Shown piece by piece: positions 27,502-37,995 of a stretch of 64,000 nucleotides of DNA (position 1 is the first letter of the stretch; every line of letters starts with the position of its first letter). This stretch comes from Gammaproteobacteria bacterium (lineage in GTDB: Bacteria > Pseudomonadota > Gammaproteobacteria > Eutrophobiales > Eutrophobiaceae). The notes beneath the pieces are model-generated. The model did not search any database. It was not told the DNA's origin and worked only from the letters and a program-made list of their open reading frames with translations. The DNA lies in contig JAURNY010000001.1 of NCBI GenBank assembly GCA_030829955.1, positions 1-64,000 of the forward strand. The letters run 5' to 3'. A program made the position numbers and the translations under genes.

Positions 27502-28080
27502 GTGGCTAGGTCGATTAAACTAATCACAGGTCTGGGTAATCCAGGATCACAATACCAAATGACCCGGCATAATGCCGGGTTTTGGTTTTTAGATGCTCTT
27601 GCATCGCGTCTGGCTTTGAGTTTTAAACTCGATAAAAAATTTCAGGCTGAAACATCCCGCTATCAAGCTAATGGTGAAGATTGTTGGTTATGTAAACCAC
27701 AGACCTATATGAACGAAAGTGGAACTGCGATTCAAGCAATGCAGAGTTACTATAAGGTTTCACCCGAAGAAACTCTGATTGTGCATGATGAGATTGATTT
27801 ACCAGCCGGTGTTGTGCGCTTTAAAACAGGTGGTGGTCATGGTGGTCAAAATGGATTGCGGGATATAATTCAAAGAACCGGAAGTAACAGTTTTCATCGT
27901 TTAAGAATTGGTGTTGGTCATCCGGGCAGCAAGGACAAAGTTGTTTCCTATGTGCTGGCGCGTCCGCATCGCGAAGAAGAAGATGCAATGCTAAATGCTA
28001 TTGCAACGATCCTTGATGATGTTGATTTAATTTTTCAGGGAGATATACAGAGCCTTATGAATCAGTATAACCAGAAGTAA
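27502..28080 (+). CDS. pth: peptidyl-tRNA hydrolase
   Basis: It recycles peptidyl-tRNA released from stalled ribosomes. Motifs LITGLGNPGSQYQMTRHNAG (with catalytic His), CKPQTYMNESG, VHDEIDLPAG and GGHGGQNGLRDI are all present in 192 residues. It starts at GTG 27502, 8 bases after rplY. Confidence 0.96.
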   Translation: MARSIKLITGLGNPGSQYQMTRHNAGFWFLDALASRLALSFKLDKKFQAETSRYQANGEDCWLCKPQTYMNESGTAIQAMQSYYKVSPEETLIVHDEIDLPAGVVRFKTGGGHGGQNGLRDIIQRTGSNSFHRLRIGVGHPGSKDKVVSYVLARPHREEEDAMLNAIATILDDVDLIFQGDIQSLMNQYNQK

Positions 28081-28081
28081 T

Positions 28082-28735
28082 TCAATCAGTCGGCTGATAA
28101 ATGCCATTATCTCTTAATACTATTTTCAAATCTTTAATATTAGGAAAGATTTCCTGATTCCAGTCTTCGCCCTGTTCGTTAAAGGCCCTTTTCCCTGCTC
28201 AACAATGTACCAATCTCCCTTAAAGATATCTTATGTAAATCAAATTATAGCTGGCCAGAATAATTCCATTAGCCATGGAAATCTGGAAGAGCGCTCAAAC
28301 ATCATCATGACAAAAGTGTGGCAAACGCGTTGTTCCTTATCTATAGGAATTTTTACATTCCAAAGTGATAGCTCAGGTTCTTCATTTCTATTGGCTTTAA
28401 AGATTGATGTTTGATAAGAGTATTGAGTACGAATGACCATTAAATCGCTTTCCTTTTCTTCTTTCTTCGTAGTATCAACATTAGTATTTCGTCTAATGAT
28501 GAGTTTTCCCCCCAATATGCTGTTTTTCGTCTGTACGTGAAAAGGTATAGTCACACTCAAACCAGTATTTACCATTTCTTTTTCCAGAAGGACGGCACGT
28601 ATACTGCCCATTAATATATGATGCAAAAATTGATGATTCATATTCATCTACAAGATTAATATAGGCTACAAATGAAAAGCATTTAACATCGCAATTGAGT
28701 TGAAAAATGTTGATAAAATTGCTTCATGATTTTTT
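28082..28735 (-). pseudogene. eroded hypothetical protein gene between pth and ychF
   Basis: Leftward the DNA codes protein-like sequence in changing frames. One frame gives FVAYINLVDEYESSIFASYI and KYWFECDYTFSRTDEKQ up to a G/A run near 28507. A second gives LIIRRNTNVDTTKKEEKESD and ELSLWNVKIPIDKEQRVCH to a stop at 28240. Two further frames give DWYIVEQGKG and AFNEQGEDWNQEIFPNIKDL to a stop at 28082. Three or more frameshifts are needed. I do not recognise the family. The 135-codon open frame at 28240-28647 is only one fragment. Confidence 0.55.
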
Positions 28736-28834
28736 ATCTGAACCATTATTAGATTTAAATTATATCTGATAATATAAGATCTTAATTTTGTTAAAAAAAC
28801 CTGACTATTAACCCCTTATTATCGGCAGGAATCT

Positions 28835-29926
28835 ATGGGATTTAAATGTGGTATTGTCGGCTTGCCAAATGTCGGTAAATCAACACTTTTCAATGCGCTT
28901 ACCCAATCAGCAATAGATGCTGAAAATTATCCTTTTTGTACTATTGAACCGCATGTTGGGGTGGTAGCCGTGCCCGATGATCGTCTAGATAAACTGGCTG
29001 ATTTGGTCAATCCGGCAAAACTTGTTCCTGCTCATATGGAGTTTGTTGATATTGCTGGGCTTGTTGAGGGAGCGTCTAAGGGCGAAGGTTTGGGCAATAA
29101 GTTTTTGGCGAATATCCGGGAGACGCAGGCGATTGCCCAGGTGGTTCGATGTTTTGTAGACGATAATATCATCCACGTCGCTGGTAAGGTTGATCCTGTT
29201 TCAGATATTGAGGTTATTAATACTGAATTGTGCCTTGCTGATCAGGAAACCGTTGATAAGGCATTGCACAAAGTTAATAAAATGACCCGCAGTGGCGAAA
29301 AGACGGCATTAGCAGATGCAGCTAGACTGGAAAAAGTATTGGCACATCTTGATAAAGGCTTGCCGGTTCGGTCATTAGAACTTTTCACCGATGATAAGAT
29401 AGCCTTACGTGACCTACATTTATTAACCGATAAACCTGTTTTGTATATCGCTAACATTGATGAAGACGGACTCAATGGTAATCAGTATCTTGATCAGGTA
29501 ATAAAATTGGCAGAAGCTGAAAATGCGAAAGTGATTGCCGTTTGTGCTGCTATTGAGTCGGAGATTTCACAACTGGAAGACGATGAAAAAGCTGAGTTTC
29601 TCGAGGCAATGGGATTGCAGGAACCCGGGTTAAATAAAATTATTCGGGCAGGTTATGAATTATTGGAGCTGCAAAATTATTTTACAGCAGGACCAAAAGA
29701 AGTTCGCGCGTGGACAATACCTATTGGTGCAACCGCGCCTAGGGCAGCGGGTGTGATACATTCTGATTTCGAGCGCGGTTTTATTCGTGCAGAGGTCACT
29801 GCCTATGAAGACTACATAGCCTGCAAAGGTGAACAGGGTGCGAAAGATGCAGGAAAATGTCGCTCTGAAGGAAAGGAATATATCGTCAAAAACGGAGACG
29901 TGGTTTTATTTCGTTTTAATGTCTAA
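28835..29926 (+). CDS. ychF: redox-regulated ATPase YchF (Obg family)
   Basis: A translation-associated P-loop protein that prefers ATP to GTP. It opens [20 protein letters not shown] and has [20 protein letters not shown] as its G3/switch region. The C-terminal TGS-like domain ends [13 protein letters not shown]. It is 363 aa, a standard length. GTG of the next gene follows its stop directly. Confidence 0.97.
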   Translation: MGFKCGIVGLPNVGKSTLFNALTQSAIDAENYPFCTIEPHVGVVAVPDDRLDKLADLVNPAKLVPAHMEFVDIAGLVEGASKGEGLGNKFLANIRETQAIAQVVRCFVDDNIIHVAGKVDPVSDIEVINTELCLADQETVDKALHKVNKMTRSGEKTALADAARLEKVLAHLDKGLPVRSLELFTDDKIALRDLHLLTDKPVLYIANIDEDGLNGNQYLDQVIKLAEAENAKVIAVCAAIESEISQLEDDEKAEFLEAMGLQEPGLNKIIRAGYELLELQNYFTAGPKEVRAWTIPIGATAPRAAGVIHSDFERGFIRAEVTAYEDYIACKGEQGAKDAGKCRSEGKEYIVKNGDVVLFRFNV

Positions 29927-30589
29927 GTGAAAAAAATGTCAGATATTCAATCACGCGAAGCTATCATTCAATATGCACATAAATTTAACTCTAGCGGTTT
30001 AAGTGTTGGCAAATCAGGTAATATCAGCGCGCGTTCGGAGAAGGGTTTTCTAATCACGCCTACCGGATTTAATTACAAAGAACTCAATAATCCCGAAGAT
30101 ATTTGTCACTGTGATATAGACGGAAACATTATTGAGGGTAAATGGGCGCCCTCAAGCGAATGGCAGGTACATTCTGATATTTATAAAAACCGAACAGATA
30201 TTAAAGCGGTGGTACATTGCCACTCTACTTATGCAACCGCATTAGCCTGTTGTAATATAGATATACCATCTTTTCATTACATGATTGCCATTGTTGGGGG
30301 CGGCCAGATTAAATGTGCAGATTACGCAACGTTTGGCACAAGAGAATTATCAGAGAATGTGATTAAGGCGCTAGGAGAACGAAAAGCATGTCTATTGGCT
30401 AATCATGGTCAATTAACGGTCAGTGATTCGGTGGAAAATGCATTCAGGCTAGCTGAAGAAGTGGAAAATCTAGCCAAACAATATTGCATAAGTATACATA
30501 TAGGCAATCCTGTTTTACTTGATGATGCTGAAATGCAACGTAATCTGGAAAAATTCAAGTTATATGGTAAAAAAAATCAACACGAATAA
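29927..30589 (+). CDS. class II aldolase/adducin-family protein
   Basis: A zinc aldolase-like domain of about 220 residues. The putative metal histidines are in VVHCHSTYATALA and later LLANHGQLTVS; the phosphate-binding SGNISAR is near residue 34 and the catalytic-type Glu in SSEWQVHSDIY. It resembles L-fuculose-phosphate aldolase, but the sugar substrate cannot be read. It begins at GTG 29927, touching ychF (ATG 29936 is possible), and overlaps the VOC gene. Confidence 0.85.
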   Translation: MKKMSDIQSREAIIQYAHKFNSSGLSVGKSGNISARSEKGFLITPTGFNYKELNNPEDICHCDIDGNIIEGKWAPSSEWQVHSDIYKNRTDIKAVVHCHSTYATALACCNIDIPSFHYMIAIVGGGQIKCADYATFGTRELSENVIKALGERKACLLANHGQLTVSDSVENAFRLAEEVENLAKQYCISIHIGNPVLLDDAEMQRNLEKFKLYGKKNQHE

Positions 30590-31019
30590 ACAGCAAGTAA
30601 TAGCATTTCATCTCGCTTTCCCTGTTAATGATATAGAAACAACTCGCTACTTTTATAAAAATATTATTGGTTGTGAAATTGGCCGAGAAGCTGAGAGCTG
30701 GATTGATTTTAATTTCTACAGTCATCAGATATCAGCGCATGTTAAACCCGAAGAAACACGCGAAGTAGATACCAATGCCATAGATGGTGAAAATGTGCCG
30801 GTAAGACATTTTGGACTGGTGCTGGACTGGGAGATATGGCATGAATTGGTTGAACGATTAAAAAACAAACAGATTCAGTTTTTAATTGAACCAACCATTC
30901 GTTTTAAAGGACTAGCTGGTGAACAGGCAACGTTTTTTATTTTGGACCCCAGTGATAATGCGTTGGAGTTTAAATCGTTTAAAAAGCCAGAGCAGTTATT
31001 CGCTAGAGATAAAAATTAA
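30564..31019 (+). CDS. VOC-family (glyoxalase/dioxygenase-like) protein
   Basis: A vicinal-oxygen-chelate fold is suggested by FHLAFPVNDIETTRYFYKNI at the start and FFILDPSDNALEFKSF at the end, with RHFGLVLD between giving a metal-binding His. These match small glyoxalase or dioxygenase relatives. I chose ATG 30564, which overlaps the aldolase gene by 26 bases; the frame is open further upstream but that part is unrelated. Substrate is unknown. Coupling with the aldolase suggests a joint carbonyl-compound function. Confidence 0.8.
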   Translation: MVKKINTNKQQVIAFHLAFPVNDIETTRYFYKNIIGCEIGREAESWIDFNFYSHQISAHVKPEETREVDTNAIDGENVPVRHFGLVLDWEIWHELVERLKNKQIQFLIEPTIRFKGLAGEQATFFILDPSDNALEFKSFKKPEQLFARDKN

Positions 31020-32341
31020 CTTGGCGTAATTCGACCATAGTTTTCATTCAGGATTTTAATTTCGCGTTGTGAGAATGGTATTTCTATTTCGTGTTTCTTG
31101 AACGCATCCCAGATCATTAATAACAAGTCTGCACCAACGTGATTCTTACCATCATCAATCCCTTCCATCCAGAATTCAACTAGGATATGAACGCCAGAAT
31201 CTCCAAAGCCTGCGATCTCAGCGTCAGGGCATTCTTCAATTGGCACATCATCACCACTAATGACTTGTGGATGACTGGCTACTACTTCCCGTAACAGATC
31301 AAATAATTTGTGTAAGTCAGTTTTATAGGCAACCTGAAACTCAAGTGAATATCGTTGTTTCGTATTTTTGTGTGTCCAGTTCACAAAGTTTGAGGTAATG
31401 AATTGCTCGTTAGGTACCATGATGTCTTTACCATCATAGGTCTCCACGGTTGTTGAGCGCATCTTTAGCTCACTAATGATACCACTGCGACCATCTTCAA
31501 GTTCGATGTGATCGCCAACTGTTACTGTTCTATCCAATAGAATAATAATCCCTGATATAAAGTTGGATGCGATAGACTGTAAGCCAAAGCCCAGACCCAC
31601 ACCGACTGCACCTCCAAAGACAGCTAATGCGGTCAGGTTTATTCCCATAATTTGTAATAACAGCAGGAAGATAATAACAGCCAGTGTGACCTGAAAGAGT
31701 TTTGCAAAGACTTCACGTGTTCCTAGCTCAAGATCTTCCTGACTGCGGATGAGCTGTTGACCAAATTGATTAAATACCTTGCCTAACCAGAACAGTACAA
31801 AACCGAAAATAATAACTCTAGCAATGCCATTGGCAGAAATTCTGATATTGCCGATCTCAATAGCGATAGAGTCGAGATAATTTGTCACATCATGTAACCA
31901 GCCAAAGATCTGTAATAGAGCAATCGGAATGGCGGTCCAGATCACTAGTCGACGGATAAAATTATTGCTTATTAATCGATTGATAATCGAATAAAGCATA
32001 AAGACGACGGCAAGACTTTGCCCAACCTTCACCAGCCAGCTTTTTTCAAATAACTCCTTACTTACGTCAGCTGCGAAGCCGAGTAAAACAATGTTTAACA
32101 ATGGAAATAATAAATCGCCTATTTGGTAAATTATTTTTCTGAATTTTAATAACTTACCTTCTTGAGGCTCATCTCTAAGTATGGGAAAGTAATTCTTTAA
32201 TGTGAGAGCAACCGTAAAAGCGAGAAGAATAGAGAGAAAAATGAGACCGCATTGGGCATAAAACTCGGGACTGGTCGACCACTCAATGCTACGTTTTAGC
32301 AATTCATCTATTCCGGTCTGAATATTTTTTAAGTCAAACAA
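31016..32341 (-). CDS. MscS-family mechanosensitive ion channel
   Basis: A 441-aa inner-membrane protein with about five hydrophobic helices, then the pore-lining helix ALAVFGGAVGVGLGFGLQ, rich in Gly and Ala, and the MscS beta domain (SGIIILLDRTVTVGDHIELE). It likely opens on osmotic downshock. The start is TTG at 32341, supported by GGGGA 8 bases upstream; no in-frame ATG is nearby. It converges with the VOC gene, overlapping by 4 bases. Confidence 0.92.
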   Translation of the reverse strand: MFDLKNIQTGIDELLKRSIEWSTSPEFYAQCGLIFLSILLAFTVALTLKNYFPILRDEPQEGKLLKFRKIIYQIGDLLFPLLNIVLLGFAADVSKELFEKSWLVKVGQSLAVVFMLYSIINRLISNNFIRRLVIWTAIPIALLQIFGWLHDVTNYLDSIAIEIGNIRISANGIARVIIFGFVLFWLGKVFNQFGQQLIRSQEDLELGTREVFAKLFQVTLAVIIFLLLLQIMGINLTALAVFGGAVGVGLGFGLQSIASNFISGIIILLDRTVTVGDHIELEDGRSGIISELKMRSTTVETYDGKDIMVPNEQFITSNFVNWTHKNTKQRYSLEFQVAYKTDLHKLFDLLREVVASHPQVISGDDVPIEECPDAEIAGFGDSGVHILVEFWMEGIDDGKNHVGADLLLMIWDAFKKHEIEIPFSQREIKILNENYGRITPS

Positions 32342-32464
32342 GACATTTCCCCAAAGAGTACCTTTCGGGAAATTCTAATGCATGAAAGTGTTTGGGTATA
32401 GTTAAGCTTTTAGAAAAGATGATTGTTTGAAAACGGAAGCGTTAAAATTCTGTTATAAGGTTCG

Positions 32465-33274
32465 TTAGTAAAATAATGCTTTTAATTCTTCGCCTGGGTC
32501 TTTAGCCTTCATAAAGGCTTCACCAACCAGAAAGGCATTAACATTATTTTTGCGCATCAATTGCACATCTTCAATGGTATTAATACCGCTTTCTGTGACC
32601 ACAGTACGATCATGAAAGACATCGGTTAATAATCCTAAGGTGGTATCCAGCGTTGTTTCAAAAGTATGTAGATTACGATTATTAATGCCGATTAATGGCG
32701 TGCGTAACATCATGCCGCGTTCCAGCTCTTCGCGATTATGTACCTCAACCAGTACGTCAAGCTGACATTCATTCGCGGCACCTATCAGTTCCTGCATCAA
32801 CATATCAGAGCAGGCAGAGACAATCACTAATATACAGTCTGCTCCAATTACTTTTGCTTCATATACCTGATAAGGATCAATTATGAAATCCTTGCGTAAT
32901 ACCGGCAAGTCGCAAGCCGCTCGTGCTTCCTTAAGGTACTCATCACAGCCTTTAAAGAAATTAATATCAGTTAGAACTGATAAACACGATGCGCCGGCAT
33001 CAGCATATGCTTTAGCAATCTCTGCCGGTTTAAAGTCTTCGCGAATAATGCCGCGGCTTGGAGATGCTTTTTTAATTTCAGCGATGACCGCAGGGCGAGC
33101 AGCTTCAATGCTAGATTGAATATGATAATTAAACCCTCTAGCAGGCGCGGTATCTTTCGCCAGCGCTTTGATATCGGCTAGTGATATTTTAGCTTTGCAG
33201 GACGCAACGTATTCTTTTTTATCATTAAGAATCGTTTTTAAAATATCCGGTGTATTATTTTCTGCGCCTGTCAC
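32465..33274 (-). CDS. trpC: indole-3-glycerol-phosphate synthase
   Basis: This single-function TIM-barrel enzyme of tryptophan synthesis (269 aa) lacks a fused TrpF. The motifs [33 protein letters not shown] and [15 protein letters not shown] hold the catalytic Lys and Glu residues. It starts at GTG 33274 overlapping the stop of trpD (GTGA), so translation is coupled. It is the last gene of the leftward trp operon here. Confidence 0.96.
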   Translation of the reverse strand: MTGAENNTPDILKTILNDKKEYVASCKAKISLADIKALAKDTAPARGFNYHIQSSIEAARPAVIAEIKKASPSRGIIREDFKPAEIAKAYADAGASCLSVLTDINFFKGCDEYLKEARAACDLPVLRKDFIIDPYQVYEAKVIGADCILVIVSACSDMLMQELIGAANECQLDVLVEVHNREELERGMMLRTPLIGINNRNLHTFETTLDTTLGLLTDVFHDRTVVTESGINTIEDVQLMRKNNVNAFLVGEAFMKAKDPGEELKALFY

Positions 33275-34296
33275 GATTTGAATGCCTGTGAGTGTTTAAT
33301 TAATGCATCAAGTTTGTTTTTAGCCGCGCCTGATTCAATTATTTCAATAGCTTTATCAATACCTGCTTTCAGGCTATCTGTAATACCTGCGGTATAAATA
33401 GCTGCTCCCGCATTTAAACACACTATGTTTTTAGCCGCGCTGCTGGCTGCATTATTTAAAACAGACAACATCATGCTCAAACTTTCATCAATATTATTCA
33501 CTGCTAATTCGGAAATGGGTTCCGACGATAAACCAAAGTCTTCAGGTTTAATCGCATAGCTTTCCAGTTTGCCATTATTCAATTCAACCACCTCGGTAGC
33601 TGTGGCAATGCTAATTTCATCTATACCATCATTCGCATGAACAACCAGCACATGCTTGCTGCCCAAAGCCTTTAATGTTTCTGCAAGAGGAAGTTGCCAA
33701 TCTTTACTAAAAACACCAATAATCTGATTTGGTGCGCCTGCAGGGTTGGTAAGTGGCCCTAATACATTAAATAGTGTTCGGATACCGAGTTCACGCCTTG
33801 GACCAATAGCGTGTTTCATCGCGCTATGGTGCATGGGAGCAAACATGAAACCGATACCAACCTCATTAACACAGTTGGCAACTTGTTCAGCAGTTAGAGA
33901 AAGATTAATACCCGCTGCCTCCAGTACATCAGCACTACCGCTTTTGCTTGAGACAGAGCGATTGCCATGTTTGGCAACTTTTGCACCACTGGCAGCAACA
34001 ACAAAAGCAGATGTTGTAGATATATTAAAAGTATTGGCTCCATCGCCACCTGTACCACAGGTATCTACCAGATTATCTGTATTGACGTTTACCTTCTCTG
34101 CCAGTTCACGCATAACCTGTGCAGCAGCAGTGATCTCATCAATGCTTTCGCCTTTCAACCGCAACGCCACGAGCAAGCCGCCAATCTGTGCCGGTGTTGC
34201 TTCACCTTGCATAATGGTTTGCATAACTTGATACATATCATCACGATTCAAATCATGACCATTTATAACTTCATTAATTGCTTGTTGTATATCCAT
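33271..34296 (-). CDS. trpD: anthranilate phosphoribosyltransferase
   Basis: It joins anthranilate to PRPP. The PRPP-binding [15 protein letters not shown] and [19 protein letters not shown] are intact, and [20 protein letters not shown] follows. At 341 aa it is the stand-alone form, without a glutaminase domain. It is between trpG and trpC. Confidence 0.97.
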   Translation of the reverse strand: MDIQQAINEVINGHDLNRDDMYQVMQTIMQGEATPAQIGGLLVALRLKGESIDEITAAAQVMRELAEKVNVNTDNLVDTCGTGGDGANTFNISTTSAFVVAASGAKVAKHGNRSVSSKSGSADVLEAAGINLSLTAEQVANCVNEVGIGFMFAPMHHSAMKHAIGPRRELGIRTLFNVLGPLTNPAGAPNQIIGVFSKDWQLPLAETLKALGSKHVLVVHANDGIDEISIATATEVVELNNGKLESYAIKPEDFGLSSEPISELAVNNIDESLSMMLSVLNNAASSAAKNIVCLNAGAAIYTAGITDSLKAGIDKAIEIIESGAAKNKLDALIKHSQAFKS

Positions 34297-34304
34297 GTAA
34301 TTAT

Positions 34305-34883
34305 TTATTGATTTAAAAAATTTTGTAATAACTCATGACCAAAAGACGTCAGGATGGATTCCGGGTGAAATTGCACGCCGGAGATGGGTAGTGTTTTGTG
34401 ACGCACGCCCATAATCTCATCAATCTCGCCGTTTTTATCCTGTGTCCAGGCAGTGACTTCAAAACAATTCGGTAACGTTTCCTTTTCAATCACTAGCGAA
34501 TGATAGCGTGTAGCAGTAAACGGATCGGTAAACCCTTTAAAGACATCAGTATCGTTATGATAAATATCCGATGTCTTACCATGCATTATACTATTAGCAC
34601 GTACAATCTTGCCGCCAAATGCCTGACCAATACTTTGATGGCCAAGGCAAACTCCTAATATTGGTAATTCATCCTTAAATGCTTCGACCACCTGAATTGA
34701 GATGCCGGCTTCATTTGGCGTACAAGGGCCCGGTGAAATGACAATATGATCCGGTTTTAGAATATTAATTTCATCTACAGTGATTTGATCATTACGAAAT
34801 ACCCTAACGTCCTGACCCAGTTCACCGAAGTACTGAACCAGGTTGTAGGTAAATGAATCGTAATTGTCGATCATCAATAACAT
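34305..34883 (-). CDS. trpG: anthranilate synthase component II (glutamine amidotransferase)
   Basis: A class I glutaminase of 192 aa that supplies ammonia to TrpE. The nucleophile Cys is in [14 protein letters not shown] and the His-Glu pair in [11 protein letters not shown]. In many bacteria the same subunit serves PabB, so it may be bifunctional (pabA). It lies 8 bases before trpD. Confidence 0.95.
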   Translation of the reverse strand: MLLMIDNYDSFTYNLVQYFGELGQDVRVFRNDQITVDEINILKPDHIVISPGPCTPNEAGISIQVVEAFKDELPILGVCLGHQSIGQAFGGKIVRANSIMHGKTSDIYHNDTDVFKGFTDPFTATRYHSLVIEKETLPNCFEVTAWTQDKNGEIDEIMGVRHKTLPISGVQFHPESILTSFGHELLQNFLNQ

Positions 34884-34894
34884 ATATATCCTTT

Positions 34895-36370
34895 TTAATG
34901 TAAGCCCTTCGCTGCCATACTTACTGCGCGAAAGATTGCTCTGCCTTTATTCATGGTTTCATCCCATTCATTTTTTGCCACGGAGTCGGCTACAATGCCG
35001 GCGCCCGCCTGGATATGCAAGGTTTTATCTTTAATTACGGCGGTGCGAATAGCGATAGCTGTATCCATATTGCCATTCCAGGATAAATAGCCTACTGCAC
35101 CTGAATATATGCCACGCTTAACCGGCTCTAGTTCATCGATGATTTCCATTGCCCGAATCTTTGGAGCGCCAGAAACTGTGCCGGCAGGAAATGTGGCTCG
35201 TAATACATCAATCGCACTCATGCCATCAATTAATTTACCTTTTACATTAGAAACAATATGCATAACATGAGAGTAGCTTTCGATCACCATCTTGTCGGTT
35301 AATTTCACGCTACCCATTTCAGCAACACGACCGACATCATTTCTGCCGAGGTCGATCAACATCAAATGCTCGGCGATCTCTTTGGGATCATTTAATAAAT
35401 CCTGTTTAAGTGCCTTATCCTGCAATTCATCTTTACCACGCGGGCGTGTGCCAGCAATCGGTCTGACGGTGATGATATTATCTTCCAGTCTGACAAGAAT
35501 CTCTGGAGAAGAGCCAACAATGTGAAATGATCCCATGTTCATAAAATACATATATGGCGATGGGTTCAAACAACGTAAAGCTCGATAGAGCTGAATTGGT
35601 TCTGAATCGAAGGGAATAGATAGACGTTGTGATAACACCACCTGCATACAATCTCCATCGACAATGTATTGTTTTATTTTATCGACGGCAGCTTCATAAG
35701 GCGCCTGATTAAAACCGGAAATGAAATCACTTTCGTTAATAGTGCTGATTGCCGTTTGATTGGTTTGTGGAACTGGTTTAGCTAATTGCTGACTTAATTC
35801 ATCAAGTCGGGTTATCGCCTGTTGATAGGCATTACTATTTTCAGTATGTACGAGTACAATTAAATACAACTTGCCGCTGAGGTTATCAAATACGATCACT
35901 TCATCAGACACCATTAGCAGGATGTCAGGAGAACCTATAGGATCGTCTTTTTTTGTTTTATTTAGTTTGGGCTCAATATAACGAATAGTTTCATAACCAA
36001 AATAACCAACTAATCCGCCGGTAAACTTCGGCAAACCCTCAAGTTCAGGCACATTAAATTCTTGTTGGAGGTTTTCTATTTCGGTAAGCGGGTCATCAAC
36101 ATCATAACTATTAATAACATTACCATTTTCTTCAATCGTAATGGTTTTATCTCTAACCGAGATAATTTTTTTCGCAGGTAAACCAATGATTGAATAACGT
36201 CCCCATTTTTCACCACCCTGTACCGATTCAAATAAATAGGAGTAGCTATCAACACAAAGCTTCATATAGGTGCTTAATGGTGTTTCAAGATCCGCAAGAA
36301 TTTCTCGCACAAGTGGTATGCGATTAAAGCCTTTTGCTTTTAATGCCTTATACTCTTTTTCGTTTAGCAT
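34895..36370 (-). CDS. trpE: anthranilate synthase component I
   Basis: It converts chorismate and ammonia to anthranilate. The C-terminal chorismate-binding domain has [30 protein letters not shown] and [20 protein letters not shown]. The N-terminal domain has the LLESVQGG-like feedback motif written here as [15 protein letters not shown], suggesting tryptophan inhibition. It is 491 aa and starts at an ATG overlapping the gph stop by 7 bases. Confidence 0.96.
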   Translation of the reverse strand: MLNEKEYKALKAKGFNRIPLVREILADLETPLSTYMKLCVDSYSYLFESVQGGEKWGRYSIIGLPAKKIISVRDKTITIEENGNVINSYDVDDPLTEIENLQQEFNVPELEGLPKFTGGLVGYFGYETIRYIEPKLNKTKKDDPIGSPDILLMVSDEVIVFDNLSGKLYLIVLVHTENSNAYQQAITRLDELSQQLAKPVPQTNQTAISTINESDFISGFNQAPYEAAVDKIKQYIVDGDCMQVVLSQRLSIPFDSEPIQLYRALRCLNPSPYMYFMNMGSFHIVGSSPEILVRLEDNIITVRPIAGTRPRGKDELQDKALKQDLLNDPKEIAEHLMLIDLGRNDVGRVAEMGSVKLTDKMVIESYSHVMHIVSNVKGKLIDGMSAIDVLRATFPAGTVSGAPKIRAMEIIDELEPVKRGIYSGAVGYLSWNGNMDTAIAIRTAVIKDKTLHIQAGAGIVADSVAKNEWDETMNKGRAIFRAVSMAAKGLH

Positions 36371-37047
36371 ATTGCTGGCTCAAATAAATCCAATAGTTCA
36401 AGAAAAGAATCAATTACTGCATCAGGTGCGGTGTCCTGAATAGACTGACCATGATTATAACCATAACTGACACAGACGATTTGAAAACCCGCCGCGCGCG
36501 CTGCATTAACATCACTAACTGAATCACCAATCATTAATGATGCAGCAGGCTGTTTATTGAATACTTCTGCCGCATGTAGTAGTGGCAGTGGGTGAGGCTT
36601 TCTCTCCTTTAAAGTATTGCCACCAATAATAATGCTCATATGCATATTGATGCCAAGTTTTTCCAATATGGGTTCAACAAACTCTTCATTTTTATTGGTA
36701 ACCACGCCCAATATAATATTATTTGCTTTTAATGTTGATAAGCCTTCACGCACACCTGGATAGCAATCGCTTAACTCACAGGGCGCTATGCGATAATAAT
36801 TCATGAAGCTTTCTTTAACCTTTGCGTGTAGATTCATGTCGGCTTCATTATCCATCGTGTTTGTTAATGAACGATGTATGAGTTTATCTATACCGTTTCC
36901 GACCCAATCACGTATTTTCTCAATGTCATAAGTGCATTTTTCGTGGTCGGTTAAGGCAAGGTTTAAACATCGCGCTAAATCAGCAATTGAATCTACGAGT
37001 GTGCCATCAAGATCCAGCAGGATCAGTTCAGGTTTAGTAATTGCCAT
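36364..37047 (-). CDS. gph: phosphoglycolate phosphatase (HAD family)
   Basis: The HAD nucleophile motif [11 protein letters not shown] is at residues 9-19; the later GVVTNK and [18 protein letters not shown] complete the set. It dephosphorylates 2-phosphoglycolate in the common family role. The rpe-gph-trpE linkage is widespread in proteobacteria. At 227 aa it is full length. Confidence 0.92.
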   Translation of the reverse strand: MAITKPELILLDLDGTLVDSIADLARCLNLALTDHEKCTYDIEKIRDWVGNGIDKLIHRSLTNTMDNEADMNLHAKVKESFMNYYRIAPCELSDCYPGVREGLSTLKANNIILGVVTNKNEEFVEPILEKLGINMHMSIIIGGNTLKERKPHPLPLLHAAEVFNKQPAASLMIGDSVSDVNAARAAGFQIVCVSYGYNHGQSIQDTAPDAVIDSFLELLDLFEPAIC

Positions 37048-37057
37048 GATGAAAAAT

Positions 37058-37732
37058 TCAGCAACGCGCTTGTTCGAGTTCCTGCCTCATGGCATTTATC
37101 ACAGTTTGGTAATTATCACTATTAAATATTGCTGAACCGGCGACAAAGGTATCGGCACCTGCTTTGGCAATTTCTTTTATATTATCGATTTTAACCCCGC
37201 CATCAATTTCAAGACGAATATCGAACCCGGATTCATCAATCAGTGTTCGCACTTGTTTCAGCTTATTTAATGCAGCAGGAATAAATGATTGACCACCAAA
37301 GCCGGGATTGACCGACATGAGTAAAATCATATCCAGTTTATCTATGACATGTTCGAGCACATTAATAGGCGTTGCCGGATTTAATACCAGTCCGGCTTTA
37401 CAACCGTAATCACGTATTAACTGCAAACTACGATCAATATGATCAGATGCTTCAGGGTGGAAAGTGATATAGCTCGCACCTGCATCAGCAAATTCAGGAA
37501 TAATACCATCCACCGGCTTAATCATTAAATGTACATCTAGTGGGGCAGTAATACCGTAATCACGTAATGCTCTCACCACTACCGGCCCAAAGGTTAGGTT
37601 CGGGACATAATGATTATCCATAACATCAACATGCACAAAATCGGCGCCCGCATCCAGAACGGCGGCTGTGTCTTCACCCAGACGAGCGAAGTCGGCAGAG
37701 AGTATTGATGGCGCGATAACAAAATCTTTCAT
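37058..37732 (-). CDS. rpe: ribulose-phosphate 3-epimerase
   Basis: This TIM-barrel enzyme of the pentose-phosphate pathway begins [20 protein letters not shown] and has [34 protein letters not shown] and EIDGGVK, with the metal His and Asp residues. I chose the ATG at 37732, since the 13 residues before it are not family-like. It is the first gene of rpe-gph-trpEGDC. Confidence 0.96.
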   Translation of the reverse strand: MKDFVIAPSILSADFARLGEDTAAVLDAGADFVHVDVMDNHYVPNLTFGPVVVRALRDYGITAPLDVHLMIKPVDGIIPEFADAGASYITFHPEASDHIDRSLQLIRDYGCKAGLVLNPATPINVLEHVIDKLDMILLMSVNPGFGGQSFIPAALNKLKQVRTLIDESGFDIRLEIDGGVKIDNIKEIAKAGADTFVAGSAIFNSDNYQTVINAMRQELEQARC

Positions 37733-37995
37733 AATAGTTAAATAATGACTTGAGCATGTTTTGAGGCGCAACTTTACCGTATTGGGCTCCTAATCGCTAG
37801 ACTAGCAGTCATTAAAGTATATTAAATGATAAATTTTGAGAATAGTATGCCTGATGTGGATAATGTCTTTAAAAAAATTTAGCTTCAGGCGCATACTGTA
37901 TTGGACTATAAAAATATTATTTCATGTAACTTTGATATACTCTTTTATTTTTATATTATCTCAAAACATAGCATGTTATAAAAAAGGCATGAGTT

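Noticed and set aside
28240-28647. 135-codon minus-strand frame as an intact gene
   Set aside because: Flanking protein-like sequence continues in other frames on both sides, so it is a fragment of an eroded gene.
32465-37732. Trp leader or attenuator before trpE
   Set aside because: trpE overlaps gph, leaving no leader space, and the rpe upstream region has no Trp-rich leader peptide.
37780-37995. RpoE/ChrR-type ECF promoter before the lipid operon
   Set aside because: I looked for the -35/-10 pair that controls similar operons elsewhere but found no convincing match, and no rpoE/chrR gene is present.
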